A stretch of 64,000 bases of DNA. It comes from JADFUS01 sp964368765. GTDB taxonomy: Bacteria > Bacteroidota > Bacteroidia > Bacteroidales > Rikenellaceae. The translations under genes were made by a program, and so were the position numbers. Below the pieces are notes generated by a model. That model was given only the letters and a program-made list of their open reading frames with translations. It was not told the DNA's origin and ran no database searches. This document shows, in pieces, positions 42,538 to 52,951 of this stretch (position 1 is its first letter; each line of letters begins with the position of its first letter). The stretch lies in NCBI GenBank assembly GCA_964368765.1, contig CAYJCU010000002.1, positions 1 through 64,000 of the forward strand, read 5' to 3'.

Positions 42538-45156
42538 TTACTCTTGGATGGGGCGGACTGCAAAACCAACACTTCTACCATCCGAATTCGCATGAAAGCT
42601 TGAACTATCAAATACAAAACGATAAGCAAAAGTACTACTTGCTGGCGTTGCAACCCAATACAAACCAAGAGTAGTTGCCCCAATTAGAGCTGCGCTAGTC
42701 TGGGCTCGATAACCGTTAGCCGTATAATATACTGAGTTATTTTGCGTGTAAACTCGACCAATTCTATCATTTGAGTTCACCCAAGGCAAACTTGAATGCG
42801 TAAACGTGTACACCCCATTAATTGGAACTCGCCAACCAACAGGCGAGGGATCAAAAATAGACTTCTGCCGACCACTCAAATTATTTGTATTAGCAACAGT
42901 CGCTTTTGGGTCGCCCCATAAATAGGTATTGCCACCAAAATCACTAAAACCTTGATTAATAGCAAAAATCAGTGGGTTGTTTGTAGCATCTTCCATACCT
43001 CTAATAGCTCTATCGTTTATGGTTGGATCGAACTTAGTATTGTCAGTGCTCTTTTTTCCTGTATTTCCAGCAAATGGTTCTTTGCGCCCAAATTGATAAA
43101 CTATATATCCCTTATCGTAATTTGAGCTGCCTTGGCCAGCGAAACCAGCTGAGATTCCTCCTAGGTTTCTATCCATAATAAGTTTATCTTTATAGATACC
43201 ACTACTCCAAATAGTACCGTTATAGCTATGAATTTTACCACCAATGGTGGATACAGTCTCATTTACGGTTGTTCTGTTTGGGTTTTCAAAAGAAGTGGTT
43301 TTATATGGATTATAATCTGTCACCCACAAATGCCACGACCAAACGATGTCCGAGCCTTTTTTGACTGCCACTAATATATTGCCCATATCACTATAAGCTT
43401 TAGGGATAGTAACTTTTATTGCCGATTTGCCCACAGGAGATAGAGCCTTTTCTATCTCTACACCACTCTCTAATGGATTGTTTGTTTGGTCGTACCACAA
43501 AGGCTCAACACTAAACTCGCCCAAAGCTCCATCAATAATGGTATAGGCGGCATTATTAGCGTAGCCATTATTCCCCCAAAATTCGTTAATGCGGTCGGTT
43601 ATGGGGATATAGAAGATAGTTTCAGCACCTGAGTCTGGGACGATGATATAACTATTCGCCACACGCAAGCCCGTAACACCTCCGTAGCCATCTGGTAAGC
43701 CTGTTAGCTGCTCAACAATCGTCTTATCGGTGTAATCCGTCACAACACATTTATCGACTGTTAGTTTTATGGTTTGCGTTAGCTCGCCAAGCTTAATTAT
43801 AATATCTCCTTCAGTAAAATTTTCATCGAGGATTATAGTATACTCCTGCTCGGTTGTTATGGTTTTCCAATTATCTGCAAGTGGCGTTTCTGTAGAAAAA
43901 CTCGCCCCATCTGGTAGTGTTACATCGCCGCTGAGTTTGTGTAGTATCCCACCTCCATCACCGTCGCCCAAAGTAAAGGCTATTTCTACGCTATACGTGC
44001 CATCAGTATTGCGCACGAATGTATCGTCATTCCACGATGTAAGTATTTCGATTTTAGGATTTGCGTGTAGCATATGGCTCTCGTAACCAAGACCCTTCGC
44101 CCAATACTTATCCTTGCTCGCACCTATGTAATACTGCCCATTATCTACGATATGAGTTGAGTTATCGTCGTAGGTGATGTTATAGTCAATGTTGCTATGA
44201 GGTGCAGCTATTGCCTCATCCTCTGTTGCGTAGCCGTCCGATGTTAGACTGATGATATTTATAAAATAGCGGTAGTCACGTTGTATATCGTAGATTTTTC
44301 CTGTTCCTGATGGGTGTTGTATCAGAATTTTGTAGTATCTAAACACCCCCTCGCTCGCCTCAATCTTTAGCATTATTGAAATGGCGTCATCTTTACTCCA
44401 TAGATCACTTGTGGCATTTGGATAGAGATATAAGCCTTGCACCGATTTAGTATCTGTACCTGTTGGTGCTACTGCGTGGGTTTTGGTGATTTTAGTTGTG
44501 CTTAGAGGTAATGCAGGTGCATTCATAGCATACACATTTAATAGCTTGGGGTACTCATCTGTACCTGTTGGCAGAGTTACATCCACACGCACATAATCGA
44601 ACTCAAACTCTAATTTTTGTCCGCTTACTGTTAAGGCATCAATTTTTGAGAGCGATAAGGTATTACTACTCTTTGGCAGTAGCCCTGTATCGTTACTCTT
44701 TAATATGTTATTCTCTGTTGTATAGGTTGTGTATATATTTGCTAAATCGCCTATTACTAGGGTTTTATTATCTATTTTTGTTAGAATATCAGCTGGAATA
44801 TCCACATTAGCCACACCCTTAACTGTAACCGCTGAGTTAGTTGCCTCTAATATTGCAAAGTAACCCTCAGTATCTTTCTGGAGCGTAACAATTTGTTGTA
44901 AAGTCTTTTTCTCGGTAGTATTGTAGAACACAAAGACAAAACATTTGTCATCAAAGAGCTTTTTTTCACGTTCGTTAGCATCGAAAGTCCCTGAGCGAGT
45001 CTCTATCTCCTCAGAGTAGTACCTATCCAACATCTCAACCCCTATGCGCAGCTGCCCTTCGGTTTCAATACCATCAAACGGCTCTTTACTGCACCCCACA
45101 AGTGTGAGGAGCAGTGTGAGCAGTATATATATATGTTTGTTCATTTTCATAATCAT
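42538..45156 (-). CDS. Large fimbrial tip-adhesin-like lipoprotein 1
   Basis: This 872-residue lipoprotein (LVGC, C22 from the first of three close ATGs) has an N-terminal fimbrial-type domain (about 30-330, LRIGVEMLDRYYSEEIETRSG, similar to DUF4906-type proteins) and a C-terminal module shared with the two genes upstream: YIPITDRINEFWG, WSWHLWVTDYNPY, DKLIMDRNLGGISAGFAG, YQFGRKEPF, KSIFDPSPVGWRVP and a lectin-like end SVGFAVRPIQE (FISUMP-like). It is probably a fibre tip protein that binds a host or glycan target. It lies 6 bp before the next gene start, so they are one operon. Confidence 0.82.
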   Translation of the reverse strand: MIMKMNKHIYILLTLLLTLVGCSKEPFDGIETEGQLRIGVEMLDRYYSEEIETRSGTFDANEREKKLFDDKCFVFVFYNTTEKKTLQQIVTLQKDTEGYFAILEATNSAVTVKGVANVDIPADILTKIDNKTLVIGDLANIYTTYTTENNILKSNDTGLLPKSSNTLSLSKIDALTVSGQKLEFEFDYVRVDVTLPTGTDEYPKLLNVYAMNAPALPLSTTKITKTHAVAPTGTDTKSVQGLYLYPNATSDLWSKDDAISIMLKIEASEGVFRYYKILIQHPSGTGKIYDIQRDYRYFINIISLTSDGYATEDEAIAAPHSNIDYNITYDDNSTHIVDNGQYYIGASKDKYWAKGLGYESHMLHANPKIEILTSWNDDTFVRNTDGTYSVEIAFTLGDGDGGGILHKLSGDVTLPDGASFSTETPLADNWKTITTEQEYTIILDENFTEGDIIIKLGELTQTIKLTVDKCVVTDYTDKTIVEQLTGLPDGYGGVTGLRVANSYIIVPDSGAETIFYIPITDRINEFWGNNGYANNAAYTIIDGALGEFSVEPLWYDQTNNPLESGVEIEKALSPVGKSAIKVTIPKAYSDMGNILVAVKKGSDIVWSWHLWVTDYNPYKTTSFENPNRTTVNETVSTIGGKIHSYNGTIWSSGIYKDKLIMDRNLGGISAGFAGQGSSNYDKGYIVYQFGRKEPFAGNTGKKSTDNTKFDPTINDRAIRGMEDATNNPLIFAINQGFSDFGGNTYLWGDPKATVANTNNLSGRQKSIFDPSPVGWRVPINGVYTFTHSSLPWVNSNDRIGRVYTQNNSVYYTANGYRAQTSAALIGATTLGLYWVATPASSTFAYRFVFDSSSFHANSDGRSVGFAVRPIQE

Positions 45157-45162
45157 TTGATA

Positions 45163-47976
45163 TTACTCTTGGATAGGGCGGACAGGGAAACCATATGTAC
45201 GTGTAATTACTCGATTTGGGTCCATTAAACCATTGTTAAAGGCTAAGCGGCGCCCTTCACTGCTAGAGTTTGGCGATGAACTCCAGTTGCTACCTTCAGC
45301 ATTTATCCAACCTAATGATGCATTTTCCCTTTCAAGATAACCAGAAGCTGGGTAGTAAACAAATTCGTTATAGAGTCGTCCATAGCTATACTGTGTAGTG
45401 GATAAATTGCTCCAAGGAGAATTGCTAGTTGCAAATAATTCCCACGTGCCTTGAATAGGAAGCCTAAATCCTACAGGTGATGGATCAAAAATAGATTTAC
45501 CTATACTATACCCATCTATTGGCACATTTTTATCATTCCATAAGATAGTAGTAAGTTGCGCATTAGTTTCGTTACACCAATTTATAGTGGTAGTATTAGT
45601 AATAAATACATTAGGATTATTTACTACATCAGCAAAACTTTTTTGGCCATTCTCTGTGGCAAGACCTGCTTTTCGAGGGAATGGATCTTTTCGTCCAAAT
45701 TGAAAAAAAATCGCACCTTTTCCCGAAGTAGTACCTCCATACCCAGCGAAATTTGCACTCAATCCCCCAAGGTTTCTATCCATAATGAACTTGTCGGCAT
45801 AAATACCGCTACTCCATATTGTACCGCTATATGAATGAAGTGCATTACCATCACCGGCCATACGTTGATTTTGGTCGAGTTTGTTGCGCTCAGGGTAAGC
45901 CGCAGCAGAATTTGAATTTTCTTTGAGAGTAACAAAATATGGATTATAGTCCGTTACCCACAAGTGCCACGACCAAATAATTTCTGTGCCGTACTTAACA
46001 TTTACAGCTATATTTTGATGTTTAAAACTAGGCGGAAGAGTAACTTTTATTGCATTTTTGCCTGCTGGAGAATATGCTTTTTGTACCACTAAATCATCAA
46101 TATCAGCTCCATCGTACCACGACAACTCGACTGAATAGTTAGTATTATTAGTCCAATTGGTAGTGAGTAGATCAGAGTAAATGTCAGTAGCACTTGTTCC
46201 TGCATAATCTGCACTTCTCCAAAACTCGTTTATCCTCTCCCCAACTGGTATATAGTAGGCTGTTGGAGTAGTTTCCATGGGAGCTAATATATATGAATTT
46301 GCTACACGCACTTGCCCTGCTGGCACACCTCCGTAAGTATAGTCAAGATTAGTGAGTTCTTTTATAAATTCAATGTCAGTATAATCGGTATATATCTCGC
46401 CCTTTGCCATGAATTTAACTTTATGGGTCAGCTCGCCTAATTTAATCTTTATATCGCTACTCACATATCCCTTAGTGACCTTTAAACGAAGTTTTTTAAT
46501 GCCAAAGCTATTGTCCCAGTTAGTTGAATTGTCATAATAACCTGCCGCATCATCGTACGCTACACCATCTGGCAAGACTATCTCTTTTGTCAAGTCACTC
46601 ACAGAGATTGAAGAACCTTCACCTGCGTTGTAGGAAAAAACCAAATCCACACCCAAGGTACCATCAGCGTTTATTGTCCAACTCTCATCACTCTTGTGCG
46701 TAAACTCGATAATTTGCGGGTCAGTATACATCATATTACTTTGTGATTTTCCTTCGGCGATAAGTTCTGCTTTCCCTGAGCCTATATAATACTGCCCATT
46801 AGTGACATACGAAGTTGATATACCATCTATATTAATATCATAATGCACATTTGCTGGAGGGGCATCTGCCGCCTCTTCCCACGTTGCATAGCCTGCTGAA
46901 TTTAGTGCGTGCACATTAACCAGATAACGGTTAGAGGTGTAGGTATCATAACTGTATTCTGATGCTGGATCTATCTTGTAGCGCAGAAGAATTTTGTAAT
47001 ATGTACCGTCAGCAGGCGAATCTTCGTCTCTTTGGGCACGTATAATTAGCTCTATCGCATCCTCTTCGGCTATTGGTGTTTGAGGTGCGGTTGCACCACT
47101 TGGTAATCGGTTGTTATAGTACATATACAAACCCTGCACATACTTAGTACTCTCATTAACAGAGCTAATACCCGTTGGCCATTTGCGTTCGTCTACTGTT
47201 TCGCCAAAGGCAGGTTGATTTGTGAGAGGTGTTACCTCGTGGCTCTTTACCTTTACACTCTCTGCACCTCTTGGAGGGAGTGTTGGCACATTGGTTGCGC
47301 TAAGACCCAAAATTTTCGGATACTCTGAACCCACAGGCATAACCACATCAACACGAGTGTATGAAAAACGTGTTCTTGCTTGTTCTAACTTAATAGTTGT
47401 GGTGTTGAGTGCTGTAAGTGTCATTGGTTCTGTGAATTTTGGCAATAATGCTCCATCTTGGTTCTTTAGAATAGGCGAATCACTGTCGGCACTGTATGGT
47501 ATCTCAAGGGCATAGAACTTCTCACGAGTAATTGTATATTTATCGTTCACCTTAGCGGTAATTTTTACCACTGTCTCATCGTCAATATTAGAGAGACCAT
47601 GTATCATTACGGGTGCATCAACCTCCTCCAACACAGCGTAGTAGTGTGGATTGCCTGATGCATCAAAGTCACGGATAACTGGCTCATACTGCAATAACAG
47701 ATCATCAGCTGGGGTGGCTGAGTGCGCAAACACGCAGACAAAGGCGTTAGATATTCCCATCTCACGAGTGGTTGCAATCATAGGATCGCCTGCACGTTCG
47801 CCACTTCGGGTTGTAACCTCTTGCGTCCCGAAATCTTGCGCCATATCTATCACAACCTTAACATAACCCTCTGGCACATCGCCTGAACCTACTGGTTCAA
47901 GTAACTCTTTTTGGCAACTCGCAAATGAGAGAGCCATCATCATACTCAAAAATATATATCTTATCTTTTTCATCAT
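45163..47976 (-). CDS. Large fimbrial tip-adhesin-like lipoprotein 2
   Basis: This 937-residue lipoprotein (FASC, C21) is a paralogue of the gene downstream, with the same N-terminal plan (VKVVIDMAQDFGTQEVTTRSG) and the shared C-terminal module (VGERINEFWRSADY, WSWHLWVTDYNPY, DKFIMDRNLGGLSANFAG, FQFGRKDPFP, KSIFDPSPVGFRLP, YGFPVRPIQE). Loop regions between these blocks differ greatly from its neighbours, as expected for adhesins with different ligands. It may be a second tip protein of the same or another fibre. Confidence 0.82.
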   Translation of the reverse strand: MMKKIRYIFLSMMMALSFASCQKELLEPVGSGDVPEGYVKVVIDMAQDFGTQEVTTRSGERAGDPMIATTREMGISNAFVCVFAHSATPADDLLLQYEPVIRDFDASGNPHYYAVLEEVDAPVMIHGLSNIDDETVVKITAKVNDKYTITREKFYALEIPYSADSDSPILKNQDGALLPKFTEPMTLTALNTTTIKLEQARTRFSYTRVDVVMPVGSEYPKILGLSATNVPTLPPRGAESVKVKSHEVTPLTNQPAFGETVDERKWPTGISSVNESTKYVQGLYMYYNNRLPSGATAPQTPIAEEDAIELIIRAQRDEDSPADGTYYKILLRYKIDPASEYSYDTYTSNRYLVNVHALNSAGYATWEEAADAPPANVHYDINIDGISTSYVTNGQYYIGSGKAELIAEGKSQSNMMYTDPQIIEFTHKSDESWTINADGTLGVDLVFSYNAGEGSSISVSDLTKEIVLPDGVAYDDAAGYYDNSTNWDNSFGIKKLRLKVTKGYVSSDIKIKLGELTHKVKFMAKGEIYTDYTDIEFIKELTNLDYTYGGVPAGQVRVANSYILAPMETTPTAYYIPVGERINEFWRSADYAGTSATDIYSDLLTTNWTNNTNYSVELSWYDGADIDDLVVQKAYSPAGKNAIKVTLPPSFKHQNIAVNVKYGTEIIWSWHLWVTDYNPYFVTLKENSNSAAAYPERNKLDQNQRMAGDGNALHSYSGTIWSSGIYADKFIMDRNLGGLSANFAGYGGTTSGKGAIFFQFGRKDPFPRKAGLATENGQKSFADVVNNPNVFITNTTTINWCNETNAQLTTILWNDKNVPIDGYSIGKSIFDPSPVGFRLPIQGTWELFATSNSPWSNLSTTQYSYGRLYNEFVYYPASGYLERENASLGWINAEGSNWSSSPNSSSEGRRLAFNNGLMDPNRVITRTYGFPVRPIQE

Positions 47977-48078
47977 TGTTTTGTTTTCTCGTTGCTATTA
48001 CTAATCTACTTCGTAGCTTTTTAACCCTCACGCTCGGCATAGCTCAAATAAATTTGCCTATGCCCTCGCTTAATCTGG

Positions 48079-51000
48079 TTATTCTTGGATTGAGCGGACT
48101 GAAAACCCATAGGAACGGAGGCTACTGCTGGTTGGGTACACGATTGTGCCGGTGAGGATCAAGTATTGCCCATCGTTACTAGAGCCTGGCGCTGCACTCC
48201 AGTTGCACCCATAGCCGTTTCCATAGTCCAGACTGGCGTCGTTGGCGTCGAGCCTGCCCGGAGCAGGGAAATAAACAAAATTTTTATAAATACGCCCATA
48301 ATCATATCCATTAGGTATAGGACTTAAATAACGTGTCCAAAGAAAGGTGTAGTTCTGAGGGTTAGTTTGTTCATTATTTTGATTATTGCCAGTAAACGCT
48401 GCCCACGTACCATTAACAGGAACTCTAAACCCTAAAGGCGATGGGTCGAAAATAGACTTTCCAGTGCTATATTCTGATCTTATTACCTTATAATCATTCC
48501 ATAGACAATTTGTTGATAGTGCATTAGATTCATTACTCCAATTGCTATTGCTAGTAATAAATTTATCAGGGTTAATTACTGCATCAACAAAACTCTTCTG
48601 CCCAGGAGTACTAACGATAGAAAAGCTGTGAAATGGATCTTTACGCCCAAACTGGTAATAAAGTGCTCCTTTGCCGCTATGCCCTGCATAAGTTGCTGAA
48701 ATTGCCCCAACGTTCCTGTCCATGATCAACTTATCTTCATAGATGCCGCCTTCTTTCCAAATAGTAAGTGCACCAACATTAACGGCATCATCATAACTAT
48801 GCAGATCGCCACCAACAACTCCTACAGCCTGATTTAAGTCGGTTCGCTCTGGAGCTGCTGTGTAAGCTGTATTTCTGTATGGATTATATTTAGTTGCCCA
48901 ACAGTGAATAGACCATATAATAGTGCCACCTTTTTTGATGTTAATTACATAGTTCTGCTCCTCAAACCCTTTCGGCTGAACGACAAGGATTGCATTCTGT
49001 GCAGATACATTGTTGGTTGCAGGTGAGTAGTTCTTTGCCACCTGAAGATCTGCAATATCAGGGTACACAACACCATCGTTCGTGCCATCATACCATGATA
49101 ACTCAACTGAGTAGTCGTTATCATAGACCCACGACTCATCAGTGATGGTGTATAGCTCAGGGTCTGCCACTCCTGAATATTCACGCCAAAACTCATTCAC
49201 TCTATCCTTTATCGGGATATAGAAGATAGTGGCATAGTCGGTATGAGGTGCTGTGATATAGCTATTTGCTACACGCAGACCATCTATCCCTCCATGAGTG
49301 GTAGAAAGTCCTGTCAGGTCACGCACAAACTCTTGGTTAGTGTAGTCTGTAATAACTGCACCGTCAAGCACTGTAAAGCTAAGGAGTTGTTTGTTAGCTG
49401 TGCCAATCTGGAGCGTTGCTGTACCCACCATCTCACTAGAGATTCTCAGGCGCAAACGCTTTTCGCCAAAAGATTTGTTCCAATCCTCTTTAGTGTTATA
49501 TATCTTATCTGGTGTGCTAGTAGCATTGATAATCTCAATACCATCAGGAAGAATTAGTGTTGGGTTTGCAGTGGCAATATCGCCCTGCCCCTCATTGACT
49601 TGGTAAATATCAAAATTGAAATCTACCTCATAACCTTCTGTGCTTTTTGTCCATGTAGGGTCGTTTGTGAAAGCCTCAGTAGGCATGTCGTAATCGGCAA
49701 AATACATGTGGCTCTTGGTTGAATATCTAGCATAGTAATAGTCTCTCTTTTCTATTGCTATACCAAAATCTAAATCTTGTTCGATAATCTCAAATCCTCC
49801 AATCTTAATAGTCATATTTCTCTTAACTATCTGTGCCGTCTCGCCCTCACCATCACGCAGTGTCATCGTAACGGTTATCTCATCACGATCATTTGATCCA
49901 ATATTACTCTCAGTATAGATTATCGTGCTATTTTCTTCACTCTTTGCAACATCACCAGTAGCTGCTGAAACAGATATATCTGTAAGTGGTACATTTGTCT
50001 CAAAAGGTATGATAAATGTACGTTTTGTAGTGGAAGCACCATTTGCCTCACTCCATCCGTAGTGTCTTTTACCATCGGTGAGAGTGAAATATGCCTCAGA
50101 GGCCGAAACGCTTGTTTGTGTATCTTCCCAATCCTCTAAAATAGCATCTGCCTCCCATGGAGAAGAACCTGAACTAGGGTTGAATTTAAGGTTATATGTG
50201 ATACTCTTTCCTGCCTCCCATTTATTCTGTGGTAGGGTTATCTCATACTCTTTTAAAATACCATCTGGAACCGCCACCGTGTGATGAACATAAGATATTC
50301 TTAATGTTCTAGGTGTGTCAAAACTCTGAGGTATCATAAACAGAGCATTTTCGCCCGCTATGATATTTATCTTCTTTGTTGTTGGTGAATCATACGCAAT
50401 AAAATCATTTTCTAGGTATGTAAGATCAGTTTCGCTATACACTGGGTTCGCATCCGACACGCCAGTTAAATTCCAATCAATATAGTCTGCACTAGATGTT
50501 GTACCCCCAGTAACAGTTTCAATAGTGGTCTCGGCCTTTTCAAAACTAAACTTACCACTCTGCTTAATACCATTGATAGCTATACCTGCAATACGAAATT
50601 TTTCTCCCGTAGGTAGATCAATACCCGTAGCTAGTTGAGCAGTGAACATAACCTTAGAGAGAGCATGCTTAAAAAAGAGCCCTACTGAACGTTTTGAAGG
50701 TTCGTTAGCTGCAAAATTATCTAGCTGATTGATAGTTATAGCATAGGTCAAATCTTTATGATCAACCATCTTCTCAGGAACAGTATATGTGAATGTAGGT
50801 AGCCCTGCACTCTCTGCTGAAGATGGTGTATAGTCGTAGAGAGAGACATCATAGGGAGCAAAAGCCACAAAGGTGTGTTTATTACCCTGCGACCAATATT
50901 TATCAACGGTTGCTGTACCAGATACAGGGCTCGCCTCTACCTCCCAATCATAATATTCATCTCCACTACTATTACGAGACACTTTTGCCCAAAACATGTG

Positions 51001-51219
51001 ATTGGGTAGTGATGTGTTTTCGTCATAATTTGCTGCGCCTGTCTGATAGCAGAGCATAGTCATATCATCTATATTGCTTGTAGTAACTACCGCCCCTTTT
51101 GTTGTAAAGCTAATTTTATTGCCATCCTCTTGCTGTAATTCTTCTCCCAAAATATCATCATTCTGGCAACTCAAAAGCGTTAGGCAAGCTGTAAGCATAG
51201 TTAAAAATACTCTTTTCAT
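48079..51219 (-). CDS. Fimbrillin-adhesin fusion lipoprotein (1046 residues)
   Basis: This lipoprotein (LLSC, C18) joins an Mfa-like fimbrillin N-terminal domain (about 30-370: KISFTTKGAVVTTSNIDD, GNKHTFVAFAPYD, FFKHALSKVMFTAQL) to the C-terminal module found in the two large genes downstream (IPIKDRVNEFWREYS, WSIHCWATKYNPY, DKLIMDRNVGAISATYAG, YQFGRKDPF, KSIFDPSPLGFRVP, YGFSVRSIQE). So it looks like a shaft-type subunit fused to a tip lectin. The last 140 bp of coding DNA (48116-48255) are visibly richer in G+C than the rest. The gap to the next gene (102 bp) holds a GGCATAG/CTATGCC hairpin. Confidence 0.85.
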   Translation of the reverse strand: MKRVFLTMLTACLTLLSCQNDDILGEELQQEDGNKISFTTKGAVVTTSNIDDMTMLCYQTGAANYDENTSLPNHMFWAKVSRNSSGDEYYDWEVEASPVSGTATVDKYWSQGNKHTFVAFAPYDVSLYDYTPSSAESAGLPTFTYTVPEKMVDHKDLTYAITINQLDNFAANEPSKRSVGLFFKHALSKVMFTAQLATGIDLPTGEKFRIAGIAINGIKQSGKFSFEKAETTIETVTGGTTSSADYIDWNLTGVSDANPVYSETDLTYLENDFIAYDSPTTKKINIIAGENALFMIPQSFDTPRTLRISYVHHTVAVPDGILKEYEITLPQNKWEAGKSITYNLKFNPSSGSSPWEADAILEDWEDTQTSVSASEAYFTLTDGKRHYGWSEANGASTTKRTFIIPFETNVPLTDISVSAATGDVAKSEENSTIIYTESNIGSNDRDEITVTMTLRDGEGETAQIVKRNMTIKIGGFEIIEQDLDFGIAIEKRDYYYARYSTKSHMYFADYDMPTEAFTNDPTWTKSTEGYEVDFNFDIYQVNEGQGDIATANPTLILPDGIEIINATSTPDKIYNTKEDWNKSFGEKRLRLRISSEMVGTATLQIGTANKQLLSFTVLDGAVITDYTNQEFVRDLTGLSTTHGGIDGLRVANSYITAPHTDYATIFYIPIKDRVNEFWREYSGVADPELYTITDESWVYDNDYSVELSWYDGTNDGVVYPDIADLQVAKNYSPATNNVSAQNAILVVQPKGFEEQNYVINIKKGGTIIWSIHCWATKYNPYRNTAYTAAPERTDLNQAVGVVGGDLHSYDDAVNVGALTIWKEGGIYEDKLIMDRNVGAISATYAGHSGKGALYYQFGRKDPFHSFSIVSTPGQKSFVDAVINPDKFITSNSNWSNESNALSTNCLWNDYKVIRSEYSTGKSIFDPSPLGFRVPVNGTWAAFTGNNQNNEQTNPQNYTFLWTRYLSPIPNGYDYGRIYKNFVYFPAPGRLDANDASLDYGNGYGCNWSAAPGSSNDGQYLILTGTIVYPTSSSLRSYGFSVRSIQE

Positions 51220-51235
51220 ATCTCTAATTACTTTT

Positions 51236-52759
51236 TTATTCTACATCAATAATTCCATCATAGATACCGTCACCTGTGACATTCTCCCACTCTTCAACCT
51301 CTACATCAAACTTAATAATTAGATCCTCTACATCTAAAATCTCGTCATCCCACGGCTCAACAGTTACGGTAAACTCTATAATCATATCTTTTTTCTCTAT
51401 ATCTACGTATAACGTGCGAGTAACAGTGCCAAAGGTAAGTGTTATCTTTATTCTATCGGTTAATATCTCTGTGATATTGTCTCGTGTATAGAATATCATC
51501 GACTTATCTGTATTAAGGACAAGTTCTCCATCTGTAGTAGCTGCTACCTTCTCTACCGCAATAGCTGTTGTAGGCAAATTAGTCTCATACTCTATCCCAA
51601 TTGTCAGTCTTTCGGTGTCTGTTGTGTGATCCACCCAGTTATATGCTCGTGTGTTACCTGTTAGGTTGAAATACATTTCATCAAGCTCTAGCTCTATTTC
51701 TTTGTCATTCCATTTCTCATCTGATACAGCATCAAGGCGGATATAGTAGTTATCCTCTAAATCAATAGTAAATTGATAAACCATGCGCCTGCCCTTCAAA
51801 AGCTCGTGTTTTGGGGCTTTTATCTCTCTAGAAAAAGTTAATGTCTCACCCAAAGAGTTTATCACACTGTAATTGATAGTTACAATAATATCTTCATTCT
51901 CTAACTCCTGAGGAATAAGCATCATTGTTCCTGCATCGGTAATAAGCTCAGTATAGGTTGTTTTGTTGAGGGTTAGATTTTGTTTAAGCTGATCTGTGCC
52001 GCCTATTGTGTAGGTTTTTGATGTGTTCGTTGCATTAACTAAGTCCCACTCAAAACCATCTACTGTATATCTTCCTAAGCAACTGTTTACTCCATTTATC
52101 ACATAGCTAATCCCTGTTACCTGCACATTGGTAACACTCTCTTTGGGGCCGTCTACCTTAGCTGAGAATTTAATTTGGGTTAGTTGATGGTCGTATTGCA
52201 GAGATACAACACCATCTGTCAATAGTGATTTATGTAATAGGCCCGTAGTAGTGGTTAAAAAATCTATCTGCTTATTCACCTCTGCATCTGGTGTGAATGC
52301 AATGGTTGGGTACCCCTTATCATCAATTTCACTTAATTCTATGCCATTATCACCCCTATTTATACTATGTGGAAAGTAACTGAAAAATTTTATTCTGTCT
52401 TCGGTGGCATTAGGCCAGTATTTTGGTGGATTATAGTTCCATATATCCTCGCCCGTGTCGGTATCGAGTGTTACCGCTTGATTGTACATAAAACTAGGTG
52501 CTTCATTTTCAGGAACCCACACGCCGTTATAAAGAAAAAAAGCAAATACACCTATTGAGTTGCCATCTTCAAAGCCATTGGTGACAATATTACTACCCTT
52601 TGTTACGGCTCCTTCCCAGTTATCTTCGGAGATAAAACTAATAGCATTCTCGCTCGCTACATAAGAGTCGTCGGGCGAGTGCTGGCTATCTCCTTTTGAG
52701 CAAGCCGCCGCAAATAATGCTAATATTACTATCCATATTTTCATAATCTTCTTTTTCAT
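51236..52759 (-). CDS. Fimbrillin-like lipoprotein (first gene of the locus)
   Basis: This 507-residue lipoprotein (AAAC, C20) has the Mfa-like fimbrillin plan: ENAISFISEDNWEGAVTKGS, NYNPPKYWPNATEDRIKFFSYFP split over about 95-120, and LQYDHQLTQIKFSAK. The C-terminus carries two similar strands in tandem (FTVTVEPWDDEI and FDVEVEEWENV), which might be a doubled donor strand. It heads the locus and is 17 bp from the fusion protein gene. A 26-bp promoter-like box lies about 170 bp upstream of its start. Confidence 0.85.
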   Translation of the reverse strand: MKKKIMKIWIVILALFAAACSKGDSQHSPDDSYVASENAISFISEDNWEGAVTKGSNIVTNGFEDGNSIGVFAFFLYNGVWVPENEAPSFMYNQAVTLDTDTGEDIWNYNPPKYWPNATEDRIKFFSYFPHSINRGDNGIELSEIDDKGYPTIAFTPDAEVNKQIDFLTTTTGLLHKSLLTDGVVSLQYDHQLTQIKFSAKVDGPKESVTNVQVTGISYVINGVNSCLGRYTVDGFEWDLVNATNTSKTYTIGGTDQLKQNLTLNKTTYTELITDAGTMMLIPQELENEDIIVTINYSVINSLGETLTFSREIKAPKHELLKGRRMVYQFTIDLEDNYYIRLDAVSDEKWNDKEIELELDEMYFNLTGNTRAYNWVDHTTDTERLTIGIEYETNLPTTAIAVEKVAATTDGELVLNTDKSMIFYTRDNITEILTDRIKITLTFGTVTRTLYVDIEKKDMIIEFTVTVEPWDDEILDVEDLIIKFDVEVEEWENVTGDGIYDGIIDVE

Positions 52760-52925
52760 CTTTTTTTGTGTTGCTCATTCCACACAACAACAGTGCATGC
52801 AACAGTATATTTCTTAGAATATTTTCTACATACTCTCAATACAAATCGCACATATATAACTGTACATTGTCGATTTTATTATATCTTATAATATTACTAT
52901 TTTGCAATCTCTAAGTTATCTATTT

Positions 52926-52951
52926 CGCCACAAAATTAATGATTTTTAGTT
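52926..52951 (-). promoter_or_regulatory. Promoter-like box of the first fimbrial unit
   Basis: It matches 42423-42448 at 23 of 26 positions. On the minus strand it reads AACTAAAAATCATTAATTTTGTGGCG split as an AT-rich upstream part and a TAATTTTG -7 match. No TTTG -33 box is seen 19 bp upstream, so another sigma factor or regulator could be involved. Confidence 0.6.

Noticed and set aside
42538..51219. Complete diversity-generating retroelement
   Set aside because: The adhesins have suitable C-terminal folds, but no reverse transcriptase gene or template repeat was seen in the window.
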